The notes under the pieces are model-generated. The model did no database searches. It was not told the origin of the DNA and saw only the letters and a program-made list of their open reading frames with translations. This document shows, one piece after another, positions 11,191-22,405 of a DNA stretch of 64,000 nt; position 1 is the first letter of the stretch; each line of letters begins with the position of its first letter. The DNA is from Cristatella mucedo (taxonomy: Eukaryota; Bryozoa; Phylactolaemata; Cristatellidae), in NCBI GenBank assembly GCA_009760855.2, contig WPIO01000015.1:4791001-4855000 (forward strand). Direction: 5' to 3'. A program made the translations under genes and the position numbers.

Positions 11191-12751
11191 AAAATACCAG
11201 AGCTTGATGCATTTCATTATATATGAACACAGTGCAGCAAATATGTCGACTTAAGTTTCGAAGCCCAAATGTGCAATTTTCATATGTCTGGTTCATTTTT
11301 TCCTAGTGCTCAAAAATGGATATAGGTAAATGTCAGATGATTCGATAGCCTCATTTTTATAGCAAGAGAATAGCCTCTGCGCCTATCATCTGCTTGCAGC
11401 AGGCAATACAAATTGCCTGCGGCGAGACTCGAACCCAAGACTTGGCTCGGACAGAGCCTGGTAGCTGACTCGACAACTGCATCGACTCAGCTTATCACTT
11501 GTTTTGCTATGCATCAATATTACCAACCGAGGTGAATCCCCTGAGCGACTTCTTTAGCCAGAAGAAACCCCATGCATGCACACCATCCTGATAAAGCCGT
11601 TAAAGCCATACTTATTGCTGCTTACTCGCGTCGTGTGGCGAAGCATGCAGGACTCCACTACTCTCTCGGCTGCTAATATAGGCACCACTGTTGACAGTCA
11701 TGCTGCTGCCATTGCTTGTGCCTGGCTCGCCTGGCTTGACACCATCTAAAAATAAATCTCATCTAAAGTGCTTTGATATCGGCTAAAATAAGTAGTGTGC
11801 TGAAGCTCAGCAGAGCAGAGCAGGTGAAGTAATTGATTGAGCCAACGTGGTTCCTGTGTGACGTGATGTTCCAGTGGTGGTGGTGCACACATGGATCGAA
11901 CGATCAGAAAGCAGTACAGCCACGGCGGTAATTTATGACGAATGCTCATGCAGGAAGTTGGGAAATCAGTTGGATCACATTTGGTGACCTACCAAGCAGA
12001 ATGACCTTCCTTCCACCAACAGAGTTATGACATGGATGCATATTGCAGGTCTGCAGATACAGGCGGCCCAAGGTCGATTGCCACATTCACAGGGTAACTA
12101 TCTTGTGCTTGCTTACCAACGTTGCCGAAGTTTAGGATGGGGTCGGGCCAGGGGCAGCGAGAGTAAAAGCTGCAGCAGCAAGGGCACACTGATACACACA
12201 TAACATACGGCAAGCCGTTATAGCAAGAGCAAACAACTGCAGGTCCACGAAATCACGTGACTTAATGTCCTTCAAAGCAGAAGCAAGGCTCCGCATGCTT
12301 GCCTAGCTGCGTAGACCTTGTCAGCGTTAATCGTCCGGTATGCGTGTATGCATGCTCCACTTGTGCAGTGAATTCATTACTGCTAATCGTGATTTTCCAT
12401 TTTCTTACATGTTTGCGTTTTTACACTTTCTTTCCAACCCGTATGAAGTGGCCAGAAAGAGATTTTGTTCTGCTTTCGAGTAATGGAAATACTTCATCTT
12501 GTCATGTTGCTATTATTGCTAACAAAACTATCAGAATTATTTAGGGAATCGTCGCAGCTGAATGCTGCGAATGCTGCTGTGCTGCTGCTACTTTGTCCTG
12601 CAAAGAATGTGACAGCTTCGAGAAAGTCAAACTGCCTAATCAAACTATCTGGTCATGTCACAGACATGAAGCAGCAATGATGAAATGCTTAATGCTCAAC
12701 GTACTGCAGTTTATAAACCTACGGTGGCATGTACGTACTCAGGTCGGTTTG
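11191..12751. other. Mostly unique, with SINE and tail relics
   Basis: At 11350-11480 a minus-strand tRNA-derived SINE relic is suggested by 'CGGCGAGACTCGAACCCAAGAC' (antisense B box). At about 12440-12475 'GGCCAGAAAGAGATTTTGTTCT' resembles a LINE 3' tail. Open frames such as 12299-12544 show no known domain. Confidence 0.45.
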
Positions 12752-12930
12752 TCGAGCCGTGATGGCACACTAGGTAAGGCGGTTGCTTTCACGACCTCGG
12801 TCCCGAGGTCGTGAGTTCGATTCCTGCGGTGGGCGATTCTTTATTGCCACTGCAAGCGGTGGTGATAGCCCTAAAAGGCTCTTCTGTTGCTATACAAAAA
12901 GAGGCTGTTTAATCAGCTAGGATTTTTTTT
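12752..12930 (+). mobile_element. SINE-A, reference-quality copy
   Basis: Complete element. GAGCCGTGATGGCACACTAGG head, CACGACCTCGG-TC-CCGAGGTCGTG at 12790-12813 (an 11-base perfect inverted repeat), AGTTCGATTCC B box at 12814-12824, body, and 'AGAGGCTGTTTAATCAGC' followed by a T-run. The tRNA-like head implies internal RNA polymerase III promotion. Confidence 0.92.
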
Positions 12931-13444
12931 GTCAATTGGCCAGAGATAACTGATTTAGGGCGACTCATTGTTGTACCTACTTACGATCCCTGGTATCCAC
13001 AGCTCTGCATTAGGACATTGCAGATGAAAAGGTGCTGTGGAAATTAAAGAGCAAAGAGACAAATATTCTAGTGGGGAACAAACGACGCATCGAGAATTAC
13101 AAGGAGCATGCAAGTAAGCAGCAGGGTGCTCTGATGCAGGCGCCACTACATCCCACGCTTCTGTGCCGCACAGCAATGCACCCGCAGCTCAGAGTTGTCA
13201 GTGTTGCTCAGTATTGTTCGTGAGCCGACAGTACCAATCTGGAAAAGGGGCGCAGTTCTTACGGGCAACGAGAAGTGACATGGTTGGTTACCGTCATGCA
13301 CTGATTAGCAGCGGCAGTCGATTCAATAACATGCATCGCGTAGGCACTATGTTCACATGTGGTGAGCCGAAATCGATACATCCGGTCACCTATTTTCTTG
13401 TGGCAATGGACTAGTGAAATGGCCGCGATTGGCCTCGAATGCCT
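12931..13444. other. Unique sequence, no recognised gene
   Basis: Several overlapping 60-80 codon frames on both strands, none with a recognisable domain. Confidence 0.4.
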
Positions 13445-14440
13445 ACTACCGACCCATATTAAAACCTCAAATCTAGCAAGTGCATTCCAGTAGTCAAGTT
13501 TTAGAGCAGACCGCTCTGCAGAGTCAGCGCTGCTTCGAGTGAGCGACCTCTCAAATAATGTCGACTCGGGTAGAGTCCCTCGGCTAGTTCTACTGGATCT
13601 CGCGGCTGCAGCTTTTGCTACCTTTTATCACGTATTCCTGCTTGAGCATCTATCACCTTGCATAGGCAGCACAGGAATTGCATTACTGTGGACTAGGGCT
13701 TATCTCAACGGAACATTTCAGAGTACTGATGTCAACGGCCCCGGGTGTTCTAGCGAGTCTTTAAATCACTAGCTATCCCAAGGATCTCTCCTAGGCGTGC
13801 TTCTTCTTAACGATTCGCACTCTCAATATTGCGAATGTGAAAATAAAAAAACCTAGCTGATTAAACAGCCTCTTTTTGTATAGCGACAGAGGAGCCTTTA
13901 CGGCTATCGCCACCCCTTGCTGTAGTGATATAGGATCGCCCACCGCAGGAATCGAACCCACGACCTCGGGACCAAGGTCGTGAAAGCAACCGCCTTACCT
14001 AGTGTGCCATCACTGCTCACCTATCCAAGCACAATTTTGGCTTTCTTTAGAATGCAGATAGCACACAGCTCTCTGTCTGTGCTTTGCCAACCGGCCTCCA
14101 CCTCAAACTCAATCAAATCCCTGTTCTGCAGCATGTATTGCTTACATTTGCACTTAGATGGCAGCAAAGTAAACTTGATCGAATTAAGTGACGAAAAAAT
14201 CAACCCAATTCGAAAACCTAGTGCTACGCCACAAACGAAAAGATAACTTTCAAAATGGGCTCGGCTAAAATATCTCTAGAAGTCTCTGCACCGAATCTGG
14301 GTGTCCTGTTCGAAATGGTCTTTCACTGCCAGACCCCATCTAGCTGGCAGTCAGGCTCGCCCATTTTCAGCTCGGCAAAACGGCAAAAATGCAGGCCCGA
14401 ATTGTTATCAGGCTGTTAGCCTGCTTCAGCTCGTCGACGT
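13445..14440 (+). mobile_element. LINE family A reverse transcriptase, split by a SINE
   Basis: The left part (to about 13840) encodes eroded palm motif A, 'LVLLDLAAAAFATFYHVFLLEHLS', and 'SQGSLLGVLLL', a worn GVPQGSVLG. The right part (from about 14022) resumes at the 'KHNFGF..YADDxQ' position and continues to 'KSAHFQLGKTAKMQARIVI'. The SINE-A at 13842-14020 therefore inserted into this LINE. Numerous stops; no 3' end. Confidence 0.82.
13842..14020 (-). mobile_element. SINE-A nested in LINE
   Basis: A minus-strand copy with the full set of SINE-A blocks: tail, CTAGCTGATTAAACAGCCTC, GGCGATCC body, GAATCGAACCC antisense B box, the GACCTCGG/CCAAGGTC hairpin (one mismatch), and the head CCTTACCTAGTGTGCCATCAC. 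It interrupts the reverse transcriptase. No clear target duplication survives. Confidence 0.88.
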
Positions 14441-14611
14441 AAGTTGTTGATTTAGCTGATCGCTGCTCAAGCAGTCGAGCTTCACATTGTTTCTTCTTTT
14501 TATTTTAGAACCTGCAACAAGAACAGTGTGAGCGAGCATCGTTGCATAAGCGTTGGTAAAGTATGACTGACTGATCACGGTGCAACGCAATTTTTTCGTC
14601 CCTTGGTATTA

Positions 14612-14715
14612 AATAATGATAATAACAATAATAATACATTTGATAAAGCGCCCTCACAGAACACAATCTCTTTCTAGGCACTTTACATTTGCTGCAAAGG
14701 AAGCACGATCAGTGT
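14612..14715 (-). mobile_element. LINE family A solo 3' tail
   Basis: (ATA)n-type tail, then CATTTGATAAAGCGCCCTC...CTAGGCACTTTACATTTGCT in antisense. Only the terminal ~100 bases are present. Confidence 0.88.
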
Positions 14716-14905
14716 TATTTTCTAATTGCTCTTGTATGGCCACTATTTCCTTCAAAATTGGCTTTTGTGATGAGCACAGTGACTGATTTGAATTCAATTC
14801 GGTTCCGATGAGAAAACTGTAAAATTCGCCACTTGCGGTTCACATTCAGTCTGAAAGAACAGCACACGAACCCAAATTAACACGTATTCACTTACAAGTC
14901 ACACA
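14716..14905 (+). repeat. Unclassified dispersed repeat, copy 1
   Basis: Similar to 36467-36665. Both begin AGTGTTATTTTCTAATTGCT and share CCGATGAGAAA/CCAATGAGAAA, CTTGCGGTTCACATT and an AATTAACA-ATTA end, with gaps between. It matches neither the LINE nor the SINE families here. Confidence 0.55.
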
Positions 14906-15559
14906 CAAACGACTGCTGAAATGGGTTCAGAAGGGAGTAGATTTTCTAGTATCATGGTTTTCTGCCTCCGACAGCATCGGAAATACATATCAGAAGTACT
15001 TGAAAGGTGGTGACTCATTGTCTAATGCCGTGACACATTGCTTGACGAGGCCGAGCTCGGTGTGCACGGATGGCATCTGCAGCTTCTCAGGCTGCTCACA
15101 CAGCTGCTCTCACCAAATGCTCTCCCCTACAGAGAACTCGGTCCGCCGTCGCCAGTCTCTTTTTGTGATAGCATGTTTTAGCATCGAGGCAGGTGTCCCA
15201 CGGGCAAAGAAAACAAGAAAACCTCGTGAAAGCGACCACGAAGTCCGTCTGGAATGACACCCACATTTTAAAGTCTCCAATTAACTCCCGGTCATAATCG
15301 CCATACTTAAAAGCACTCAGCCACACCTATATATGGATGTAGTCCTCTTAAGGGTATGAAGAGCAAGCCACAGCAAGAGATTGGTACAGTGGTGCAGTTA
15401 GGAAGCAGCGACTTTGAGGCTCGTTGATGACCTGTCTATGACTCGGGTTACAGGTGATTCCTAAAGCCTCGAGCAGACAGGCCACATGATTGCGGAAGCA
15501 CAGCCCACAGGCCCACTGAAAAGTAAGGAAAAAGATGGCGGTGCTCACTGTGATCTGTT
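14906..15559. other. Unique sequence, no recognised gene
   Basis: Frames of 60-85 codons on both strands lack known domains. Confidence 0.4.
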
Positions 15560-15672
15560 ACTTTGATCTTATATTCTGTTACTTGATCGTGCTTTCTTCG
15601 CAGCAAATGTAAAGGGCCTAGAAAGAGATTCAGTTCTCGGAGGGCACCTACTCAAATGAATTGTTATTACTT
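15560..15672 (+). mobile_element. LINE family A solo 3' tail
   Basis: 'GCAGCAAATGTAAAGGGCCTAGAAAGAGATTCAGTTCTC' with GGAGGGCACC and ATTGTTATTAC. The terminal 3' UTR and stem-loop only. Confidence 0.87.
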
Positions 15673-16007
15673 TCACGGTTTCCCTCAACAAGTTCCACTC
15701 CTTGCACTCAGATTTCAAAAGCTCCACTGGACTTGGTAAGACTGTGGTCACTGATCATATCGTTGAGGTCTTTCTGGTGGGGGGAAGTACGGCCTTCTGT
15801 CGTCAGCTGCACCTGTGAAATTGTCACCTGGATGTCTGAAACATCTTCCTCTCTGTCTGACCAATTGCTGCTCTCTCCCAAAGATGGCCGATCCCTCTCC
15901 AGAGGGACGGGGACAAGGTTTAATTTTAGGCATACAGAATTAGGAAAATGCACTTTGCACCAACGGAAAAAACAAATACAAATCTGCGCACTAGTGTAAA
16001 CAAAATA
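15673..16007. other. Unrecognised open stretch
   Basis: Open in two minus-strand frames (15708-15953 and 15569-15751) and one plus frame (15661-15999). The minus reading is rich in Ser/Asp/Glu and could be an exon of an unknown gene, but no domain or clear splice pair is seen. Confidence 0.3.
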
Positions 16008-16143
16008 TACAATTAATTCATCTATATAGCGCCCTAAGAGAACCTAATCTCTATTCAGGCGCTTCACATATGCCACAGGGCTCGAGCCAACGACCTCGGC
16101 CAGGCCTTAGTCGGGGCGAGCACCTTAACCGCTTGGCCAAACT
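16008..16143 (-). mobile_element. SINE-B copy
   Basis: In antisense: tail TATATAGCGCCCTAAGAGAA...CTCTATTCAGGCGCTTCACATATG, then GGGCTCGAGCCAACGACCTCGGCC and GTCGGGGCGAGCACCTTAACCGCTTGGCC. The sense strand therefore reads a tRNA-like A box (TGGCC-AGCGGTTAAGG), a GGNTCGAGCC B box, and a 3' stem-loop homologous to the LINE tail. Confidence 0.88.
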
Positions 16144-17089
16144 AGCAGTCAAAGGCCTGCAGAGGCAAAACAGTTGTTGCAAATATTCTTTCACCAAAAG
16201 GGTGGGGCAGCTAAAATATTGACGAGAGAGTTCTCGGATCTAATACAGCAGCTGCAAAGCTATCAAATCATTTAAGTAGGTGGCAGCTGGAGGCAATAGC
16301 AGACAGCAGCCGCACGCAGAGGCAACAGAAAAAAGGCAGTAGACAGAGACATCAGTAAGAAAAGACAGCAGTAGACAGAGGTAGCAGCAGACTAAGACTT
16401 TGGCAACCGAAAAAGGCAGCAGCAGACAAAAGCAGCAGCAGCAGCAGCAGCCAGATCTAACATCGGACAGAGGCAGCAAGTGGCAGCTGCAGCCAAGCAA
16501 AAGAGAACTTGTTGATATCACGGGCCGGCTGCCCAACGAGAGGTTTTTTCAGATTCGTCAGTGTAGCCATGCGAAATTATTCTTTATTGGTGACAAGCTG
16601 CATACAAAATAAGTATTCAGGCCCATTATGCATGCCGCAGGGCCCGAGCCCACGGCTCGGGTCGTTAAAGTCAAACACTCCCCCCCCCCTGCCAAACCAG
16701 GGCCGCGACTCGAACGACCAGCGTAGAAGATAGCTCGTTTGATCAGCACCCCAGCTGATTTGAGTAAGATAGCGTCTGCAGTTGATGGAGGTGAGCTCCA
16801 TTAAAGTATCGAGGCCCCTCTCACTCGCACCAGCTTTGGTGATGCAAAGGCGTTCAGAGCCCCCCCCCCCCCACAAGCCGTGCCAGCTCCGGACCCTCGG
16901 CCAAATCACTCTGGTGCTGTGCGGGGCTGAGTCTTTCGAACGCGAGGCTTGCAAACTCGGTGCAACTCGGAGCAGACAGCAGTACTCTACTCTTATGACA
17001 AGCTGTAGGCTCTGCTACTGACAGAAGTGATACGAAAGAGCTGCAGTGCCTATTGAACTAAAGTCCTTGGCCGGACAGGGCACTTGAAA
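16144..17089. other. CAG-rich and C-tract DNA with a SINE-B relic
   Basis: (AGC)n-rich at about 16380-16510, with a run of (GCA) units near 16432-16450. Homopolymer C tracts at 16680-16689 and 16860-16872. A degraded SINE-B, minus, at about 16600-16676 ('GGGCCCGAGCCCACGGCTCGGGTCG'). No host gene is supported. Confidence 0.5.
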
Positions 17090-17215
17090 TGAGTGCTAGT
17101 CCTTAGTCCAGGGGTAAGGTCCTGAAGTGGGCGATCCATTATTGCCCACTGCACTCGGTGGTGATTGCCATAAAGGCTCTTCTGCCACCTATTTAAATAA
17201 GGCTGCTGAATAAGC
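17090..17215 (+). mobile_element. SINE-A, diverged copy
   Basis: Body blocks 'GTGGGCGATCCATTATTGCCCACTGCA', 'CGGTGGTGATTGCCATAAAGGCTCTTCTGCC' and 'AAATAAGGCTGCTGAATAAGC' are clear. The head and B box are eroded. Confidence 0.75.
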
Positions 17216-17479
17216 AAACCTTCAACTTAAAAACCTTTAGTGCCTTGAAGCATGGCTAATGAATGGTTGATGCTTCGCCAATGCGTGGAGTGTGCCAAAG
17301 TAAAAGAGCACGGCAGCCACCAGGAATGAGCACCAGCCACAGCTTAAAGCTCACTAATTCGAAGCCCAAAATACAACTGAAAAACCATCACGTGAAGTAG
17401 ATCTAAAGCAGAGATTGTGACACACTCAGTTAGCAATAATTCTTTTAATTCAGGAAATACTTACTAGAAATGATTACAA

Positions 17480-17960
17480 CAATGATAAAAATACTATGAC
17501 GTTTGTGCGGTACCAAAAGAACCAAATCTCTATCAAGTGGCACTTTACAAGTCTGCAAGAAAAGCAGTAAGCAACAAGGATTAATGACATTCACAGTAGC
17601 AAGCTTGTACGAGCATGCTAAAGCATAAAGAAGACAGTCATGGCCACTAGTTAGTAGAATCATGGAAAGTGAAATGCACTGAATCATGCTCTGGTAAGCA
17701 CGGAAAACACAAAAAAGTAAAAAAAAAGACAATCGGGAGAAGGGAGAGCTGACCAGAACAGATGCACCTTTTTCTGAAACTTAAAAAATACAAGTTCATT
17801 GCAAGTAGCGACCGATGCAATATAGAGTCCCAAACTTTAGGTGCATTCGAACTGAAGGCCCGATCACAAAAATATTTCAATTTACTTCGAGAGATGGGGC
17901 GACAACTAAAAGCCGAGGAGAATGTGGTGCAAGAGCAAACCGGAATAGCTAGGATCTGGG
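17480..17960 (-). mobile_element. Old LINE family A 3' half
   Basis: In antisense: a worn tail ('AACCAAATCTCTATCAAGTGGCACTTTACAAG', about 17520-17550) and coding remnants equivalent to 'LKARSQKYF' and 'LGAFELKAR', which are antisense readings of the FGDRAFSSYAPKxWNSL region. It is much more diverged than most copies and resembles the relic at 24775-25060. Confidence 0.65.
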
Positions 17961-18345
17961 AATAGTAGGCTGGTGCAAGACGGTGTATGCTCCCAAAGCC
18001 TGGAACTCCCTCCCGACCTGCGTCAGAACATCCCCTGACCTGACCACATTTAAAAGAAACTTTAAAACACACCTATTTAGGACAGCATTTAGTGGGTCCC
18101 TGTGATTCGTCCTTGTTGTGCTTATGCGTGCTGACACTGTGCATGCTGCCACTAACCACATTTGCATGCTGACCCTGTGCATGTCACCCCTAACCATATT
18201 ATTCATTTTGTTTGTTTTTCAAGCATGATTTTACTTACTATTCTATTGCGTATCACTTTGCAGCAAATGTAAAGCGCCTAGAAAGAGATTAAGTTCTCTG
18301 AGGGCGCTTTATCAAGTGCAATATTATTATTATTATTATTAGCGA
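17961..18345 (+). mobile_element. LINE family A 3' end, 5'-truncated
   Basis: It begins in 'YAPKAWNSLPTCVRTSPDLTTFKRNFKTHLFRTAFSGSL', with the original stop, then a complete 3' UTR, the stem-loop (about 18268-18310) and (ATT)n. This part is intact and young-looking. It faces away from the older minus copy on its left. Confidence 0.92.
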
Positions 18346-18671
18346 CCTATAAGGCAGAGGGAGAATCGGAAAGTCAATTCGATGCTTGATAGGGAGCCAG
18401 TGAAGTTCAAGCAGATGTGGTTCATGCGAGAGTCATGCGTTTTGACAGATCAGACGAAGTACAAAACTAGCAGAACTATAATCTTGAGGGGGAACAAGTA
18501 AAGAAGCAAACTCGATTTCCTGGCTACTGTAGAATGTCTCCACCTACCGGTCATGATTCTGAATGTGGGGCCATCCGCCAGCCGCGGCCGGACCGTCAAG
18601 TGATCGGTCAGTGACCACGGGTCCACTCGTTCAGCCATTGGCAGCTTGTACAGGCTGCTTTCGCTGTCCTT
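18346..18671. other. Old minus LINE relic and unique DNA
   Basis: 'GTCAATTCGATGCTTGATAGGGAGCCAGTGAAG' (about 18375-18407) matches the antisense of the LQWLPIKQ coding block, so a very old family A fragment is present. The remainder is unassigned. Confidence 0.45.
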
Positions 18672-18776
18672 GAGGTAAGGTGATTGGGCTTCACGACCTT
18701 GGTCGTGGACTCGAGTTCCTTTATAGCCCACCGGAAGCGGGGGAAGTGATGGTCGAAAAGGCTCTTCTGCTGCTTA
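18672..18776 (+). mobile_element. SINE-A, diverged copy
   Basis: GGTAAGGTGATTGGGCTTCACGACC head, GGTCGTGGACTCGAGTTCC B box region, and 'AAAAGGCTCTTCTGCTGC'. Truncated before the 3' end. Confidence 0.7.
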
Positions 18777-18955
18777 CTTTTACCTTGGATGCCTTTATGT
18801 ACCTGACAGCATCAGCTAAGTGAGGCAGTTATATCAACACTATCTGCCGTTTTCTTTACTTGACATCTCCGTGCTTGTTTAAGACTATATCCTCAATCGG
18901 CCCTTTTATTTTTTAATATTTATATTAATATAATTTAATATTAATATTTAATATT

Positions 18956-18958
<3 letters not shown>
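18777..18958. other. AT-rich unique DNA
   Basis: Increasingly AT-rich towards a (TA)n tract, with imperfect TTAATATT repeats at 18916-18958. Nothing coding. Confidence 0.5.

Positions 18959-19022
<64 letters not shown>
18959..19022. repeat. (TA)n microsatellite
   Basis: About 64 bases of pure alternating AT, next to a SINE-B/LINE tail fragment. Confidence 0.97.
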
Positions 19023-19023
<1 letters not shown>

Positions 19024-19130
19024 TTATTCACTTTTGAAGCACCCTAAGAGAGCCTCATCTCTATCCAGGCGCTTCACAGGCGCTTCATATGTGTTTCACA
19101 GTGTCAGCACGCATAAGCACATGAAGGAAG
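19023..19130 (-). mobile_element. SINE-B tail fused to LINE 3' UTR fragment
   Basis: The SINE-B type tail ('AAGCACCCTAAGAGAGCCTCATCTCTATCCAGGCGCTTCAC', with GGCGCTTCA repeated) runs into 'TGTCAGCACGCATAAGCACATGAAGG', a block of the family A 3' UTR. The join could be a rearrangement, or a LINE copy with this tail variant that lost part of its UTR. Confidence 0.6.
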
Positions 19131-20009
19131 AAGGCTGTTAAATAAACTGCTCGTTACTTTAGCTTGTCTATTCGAAATGCTGGCGGGCCTTTGCACCGCA
19201 AGGCAATGGGACTGATCTGTTCATTACCAGGCTACTTTTGTACAATTCGCTCGCAGCCATTTTGTAGGTATCTTTTGAAAGAATGCAACAGTTATTCCGT
19301 TCTCTAATCGAATATTTTTTGTTATAGCGTGACCACCAATACAGTTCATACGATAGTAATAAATTTATGACGAGCAAAGTATAATTGTAAATAAAATAGA
19401 AATAGATCCTTTTTCGATTAATTTATCGCCCGACACAATTTAATCGCGAAGTTTGCCCTTGTGTGATTTCCTTGAAACCGGTAGTTTGTTTTCTCGTTGT
19501 TGCAAATTTGCCAGGTCTCATTACAAAAAATCCAGGCTTAGCCAGCGTTGATCTGTTGCTGTGAGGCATAGATATAAATCTAGTTCTGGTCGATTTGCTA
19601 AGTGCAGGCCACACCCTCCCGGCAGTCAAGTTGCATCGAGATTGCTGTGAAAATCAATCTTCACTTATAATAGGCGCACCGTAAAACTGGCTAAAATTAA
19701 AAATTGAATTGTGCATCGAATTATGATATCGATAAGCAGGCTTTTGATCAGCGCGTTATTTAATTTCGTGCTTGAACGCTGTGGAGATTATCTTGCAGTG
19801 GTGCGGATACAAATGAAGAGCCTGATCGGGATAATCGGTCATGGCGGCTGTCAGCTGTCAGAGGGTGAGTCATTTCGGCCGAGCCTTCACGAGCCATACG
19901 CTCATATGAGGGTCTTGAATTGTCAAATTGAATAACGTGAGCTTTTTTGTGGGTATTTAACGTGATATTTTTTTTATTAACGTGAGATTTTTCGCGGGTT
20001 CACTCAGAA
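19131..20009. other. Unique DNA with a dispersed repeat
   Basis: The segment 19490-19640 is similar to 20775-20925: shared CCAGCGNNGATCTG, GTGGCATA-type, ATAAAT and CCCTCCCGG blocks. Frames at 19168-19377 and 19711-19935 have no known domain. Confidence 0.45.
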
Positions 20010-20660
20010 TAGCTTAGCCTTAAAATGAGCTCGGCCGCTATATCTCCTGTAGTCTCTTCGCGAAATCTAGGGGTACGCAATCGGGATGAAGCTATCCTTC
20101 TCTAGATGACCGCATTAGCTCCGCAGTCAAATCTGCTTACCACTAACAACGCGAAACTGCCTGAATTCGTGAAGGCTTAGATGCAACGACTAAGTTGGTC
20201 CACGTATTCGTCACTTCCGTCTAGATTTCAATTTCTCCTTACGATCTTTATTACGTCCAACAATATACTTGCAAACTGGTGCAAAACGTTGCCGTTACGT
20301 CCATCTGTGGTGGGTGAACGTCGCAACTGCCACGGTACACCACCACTTCTGTATGACCTGCACTGGCTCCCAAAAAATCAGAGTATTGACTTCAAAATCT
20401 TATAGCTCACTTTTAGGTCCGTTCATTCTATACTGTGCTCCCGCTTATGTGGCTGAAATAATTAGCCTTTAATAGGAAGTAAAAACCAAAACCACCATTT
20501 TCTGATAGCGTTTGCTCGGTCCACGTAATTTATGTCCTTGTGCATGCTAAATTTAGACACCATCTCACCAATAATCCGTTTACAGGCTTTTTATTCCAGC
20601 ATACATATATTTCATAGAAAGAGATGCAGTTATTTTACTGTTTAATACAAATGTTTTAAT
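20010..20660 (+). mobile_element. Decayed LINE family A 3' half
   Basis: It carries 'ARNLGVRNRDE', 'TKLVHVFVTSV', 'GERRNCHGTPPLLYDLHWLPKNQSIDFKIL' and the start of 'AHF*VRSFYT'. A worn tail (ATAGAAAGAGATGCAGTTATTT) lies near 20615-20640. Many stops. Confidence 0.75.
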
Positions 20661-21059
20661 ATCGCTATCTGTGTTATTTGCTTTCTCAACTGCTTCGCTA
20701 TTTTGAGTTATCGCTCTAAATCGCTAGAAAATATTCATTGTGTGATTTCATTAGAAGCCACAATATCTTATTTTAGCGTTTGAAATAATTATTACGAATT
20801 TTGGCTTTCCCAGCGAGGATCTGCTGCAGCTGCGTGGCATAAATATCAGTCTCGCTCTATTGGTTTGGCAAGGTCGAGTTGCCAAGCGCCGGCCGCGCCC
20901 TCCCGGTTACCAGGCCTCTCCGTATTCTAGCGAATTATTTGTATTTTCATATAGATATTTTGCATCTGCCTGTAACTCCACTAAACCATGTAGAATTTGC
21001 CAACGTCATACCACAGTTATCCATAGAGCACATACAATGCAAGTGGCTTTCGGGGGAAT
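20661..21059. other. Dispersed repeat copy and unique DNA
   Basis: 20775-20925 pairs with 19490-19640 in the same orientation. The rest is unassigned. Confidence 0.4.
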
Positions 21060-22405
21060 CACTTTTACTACTTCCATAAAATTATCTCTCCTTTCTTTTT
21101 TGTCAAAGATTCCTGAAAATATTTTCATTGAGCAGCTGTTTGCACATATTGAAAATAACGAATTTCAGAAAATTTTAATCGGGGTTCAAGCGGCAGCACT
21201 CCACTGAAATAGCACTCCTTCGTGTAACCAATGACATTATGTGCAGCAAAATAGCGGGAATGTCACTGCTCGAGCTCTCTCTTTTATCTATCAGCTGCCT
21301 TCGACACTATTAATCACGATATCCTACTTGAAAAATTAAAGATCGGGCTGGCGGATGAGGCACTCGCGTTGTTTAAATCTTACTCGCCCAATTGCAATCA
21401 ATCCGGGTTCTGGGGGGGGGGTCGGGTCGGGTCTCATTCACCAAACCAGTCACCCTTGGAGTTCTATAAGGGTTCGACCTCGGTCCTTTGCTATTCTCCA
21501 TTTATAATCAACCTCTGAGAAAAGTGATTCGGACCCATGGAATAGGCCGTCAATTTCATGCTGACGATTCTCAGCTGTATTTGTCATTCAGACCGTCGGA
21601 ATCTGCAGCAGTGACTGACAAACTGGATGCTTGCCCTGCAGACTTTTGAGGCTGAATGTTGAAAAATTTCCTAACTAAACGACGATAAAATGTAACTGCT
21701 ACTCACAGGACACCACAAGCATGCGGGTGGACTAAAAGGCTTTATTCTTCTAATAGGCGATGCTGTTGTGCGACGACCATCATCGCGTGCTTGTAATTTT
21801 GGTGTCGTCTTCGACAAATGACTAAATTTTAAAAGCTTCATCAAGAAGACTGCTTCTACAGCTAGCCATCATGTCCAATCCCCATTTAAGATTAAGAACT
21901 GTCGTCCACGGTGTTTGGCAGAGAATTTAGCTAGCTCCTTGGTTCTGTCTCGGCTACATTATTGTAATTCCCTTTTGGCTGGGCTACCGAAAACGGCCAT
22001 TAGGATACTGCAGCTGGTGATGCATACGGCTAGTTTACAAATCCGGTTTGACCAAGCATAACTTTTGCTGAAAGAGCTTGGATGGCTGCCGGTTGATTAA
22101 CGAATAGAGTAGAGTTTTTACACTACACGAGGCCCGCCACGGCTTGGCTCCTCCAAACCTAGCTAAACAGCTACACCAGTTTCAGCCTCCGCGTTCCCTC
22201 TCGTTGTTCGCGGACAATAAATTAGCTGTCACTCCCCAGCTTAAAGACCGTTGGCGACAGAAGCTTTTTCTCAGCAGGTCATTGACTGCGGAACGCTGAG
22301 GAATTTATAAGCTTCCCTTCATTCGTATTTAAAAAGCGTAGAAAGAGACTTAGCTTTCACACGGCGCTATTAAAATGGCATTAGTATTTACTATTTTTAT
22401 TACTT
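21060..22405 (+). mobile_element. LINE family B reverse transcriptase, decayed
   Basis: A second L2-like lineage. In order, with frameshifts: palm motif A 'LSAAFDTINHDILLEKLKIGLADEALALFKSY' (about 21290-21390), 'VTLGVL.GFDLGPLLFSIYNQPLRKVI' (about 21450-21520), 'RQFHADDSQLYLSFRPSES' (Y to H in YADD, about 21550-21605), and the C-terminal 'LKTVGDRSFFSAG' (about 22240-22280). The tail 'AAAAGCGTAGAAAGAGACTTAGCTTTCACACGGCGCT' at about 22330-22370 is the same stem-loop type as family A. A G10 tract at 21412-21421 interrupts it. Confidence 0.82.
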
